From: Spirochaetaceae bacterium
Lineage (GTDB): Bacteria > Spirochaetota > Spirochaetia > DSM-27196 > Salinispiraceae
Assembly (NCBI GenBank): GCA_007129335.1
Contig: SKVS01000222.1
Coordinates: 1-6,654, forward strand
Reading direction: 5' to 3'
DNA length: 6,654 bases
Below are positions 6,591-6,654 of this stretch, piece after piece; within the stretch, counting starts at the first letter, position 1; each line of letters opens with the position of its first letter. The translations under genes were made by a program, and so were the position numbers. The notes under the pieces were generated by a model. The model was given only the letters and a program-made list of their open reading frames with translations, was not told where the DNA came from and did no database searches.

Positions 6591-6654
6591 TCACCATAGC
6601 TTACCCCATACCCCTGCCAGTAGTAAAAAAAGTACAATAAACTGGAAAAGAATA
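6591..6654 (-). pseudogene. Signal-peptide-coding 5' fragment of nfeD, cut off by in-frame TGA
   Basis: Read in exactly the same frame as the NfeD body, this edge segment encodes ILFQFIVLFLLLAGVWGKLW and then TGA (6591-6593), directly followed by QTTPGATLEKPVYVIP. The hydrophobic run looks like the core of a Sec signal peptide, as expected at the start of NfeD long-form proteins; its initiating Met is beyond the window. No frameshift is needed to join it to the body; a single base change in the TGA would restore the gene. Since nfeD and the fumarase beta gene both end in TGA, a general reassignment of TGA to tryptophan is unlikely. Confidence 0.6.

Noticed and set aside
6591..6593. Selenocysteine or UGA=Trp code as the explanation of the TGA in nfeD
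   Set aside because: The position at a signal-peptide junction has no redox role, I see no clear SECIS-like hairpin directly after it, and TGA ends both nfeD and the fumarase beta gene at the expected conserved termini.
6413..6637. 74-residue - strand frame covering the 5' end of nfeD
   Set aside because: It lies in a different frame from the NfeD homology, shows no family features, and is explained as a shadow of nfeD; its start is a TTG inside the signal-peptide region.

Overview
The window is an ordinary-looking bacterial chromosomal segment, densely coding, with short intergenic gaps and no gene-free stretch over about 120 bases. It holds two convergent groups: two genes on the + strand (1-1166) and five on the - strand (1247-6654). 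I see no mobile element, CRISPR array, tRNA or rRNA. A two-subunit class I fumarase, a FloA/NfeD pair and a PtsN-type EIIA beside an antiporter suggest an anaerobic or fermentative bacterium. A spirochaete such as a Treponema/Spirochaeta relative is my best guess and a Firmicute is possible, but this rests on gene content and composition, not on a marker gene.

The + strand carries the 3' part of the alpha subunit and the complete beta subunit of a two-component iron-sulfur fumarate hydratase (fumarate to malate). Their reading frames overlap by 7 bases. Just at the end of the beta gene a 12-base unit is repeated three times and places three TGA stops in the same frame.

Reading leftward on the - strand, the order is: an NfeD-type membrane serine-protease protein (its 5' end runs off the window and is interrupted by an in-frame TGA), the flotillin-like protein FloA, and a small one-pass membrane protein with a disordered tail. 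After these come a CPA2-type cation:proton antiporter without a cytoplasmic regulatory domain, and a two-domain regulator that joins a PtsN-like EIIA domain to a PII-like C-terminal domain. NfeD and FloA form the known membrane-microdomain pair, and the third gene sits where yqfB sits in the Bacillus yqeZ-yqfA-yqfB operon. The antiporter and the EIIA-PII gene are only 3 bases apart and are almost surely co-translated. The regulator may supply the missing control input to the antiporter, by analogy with EIIA-Ntr control of potassium transport.

The points most worth a second look are the EIIA-PII fusion coupled to an antiporter, the premature TGA between the signal peptide and mature part of NfeD, and the triplicated in-frame TGA after the fumarase beta subunit.
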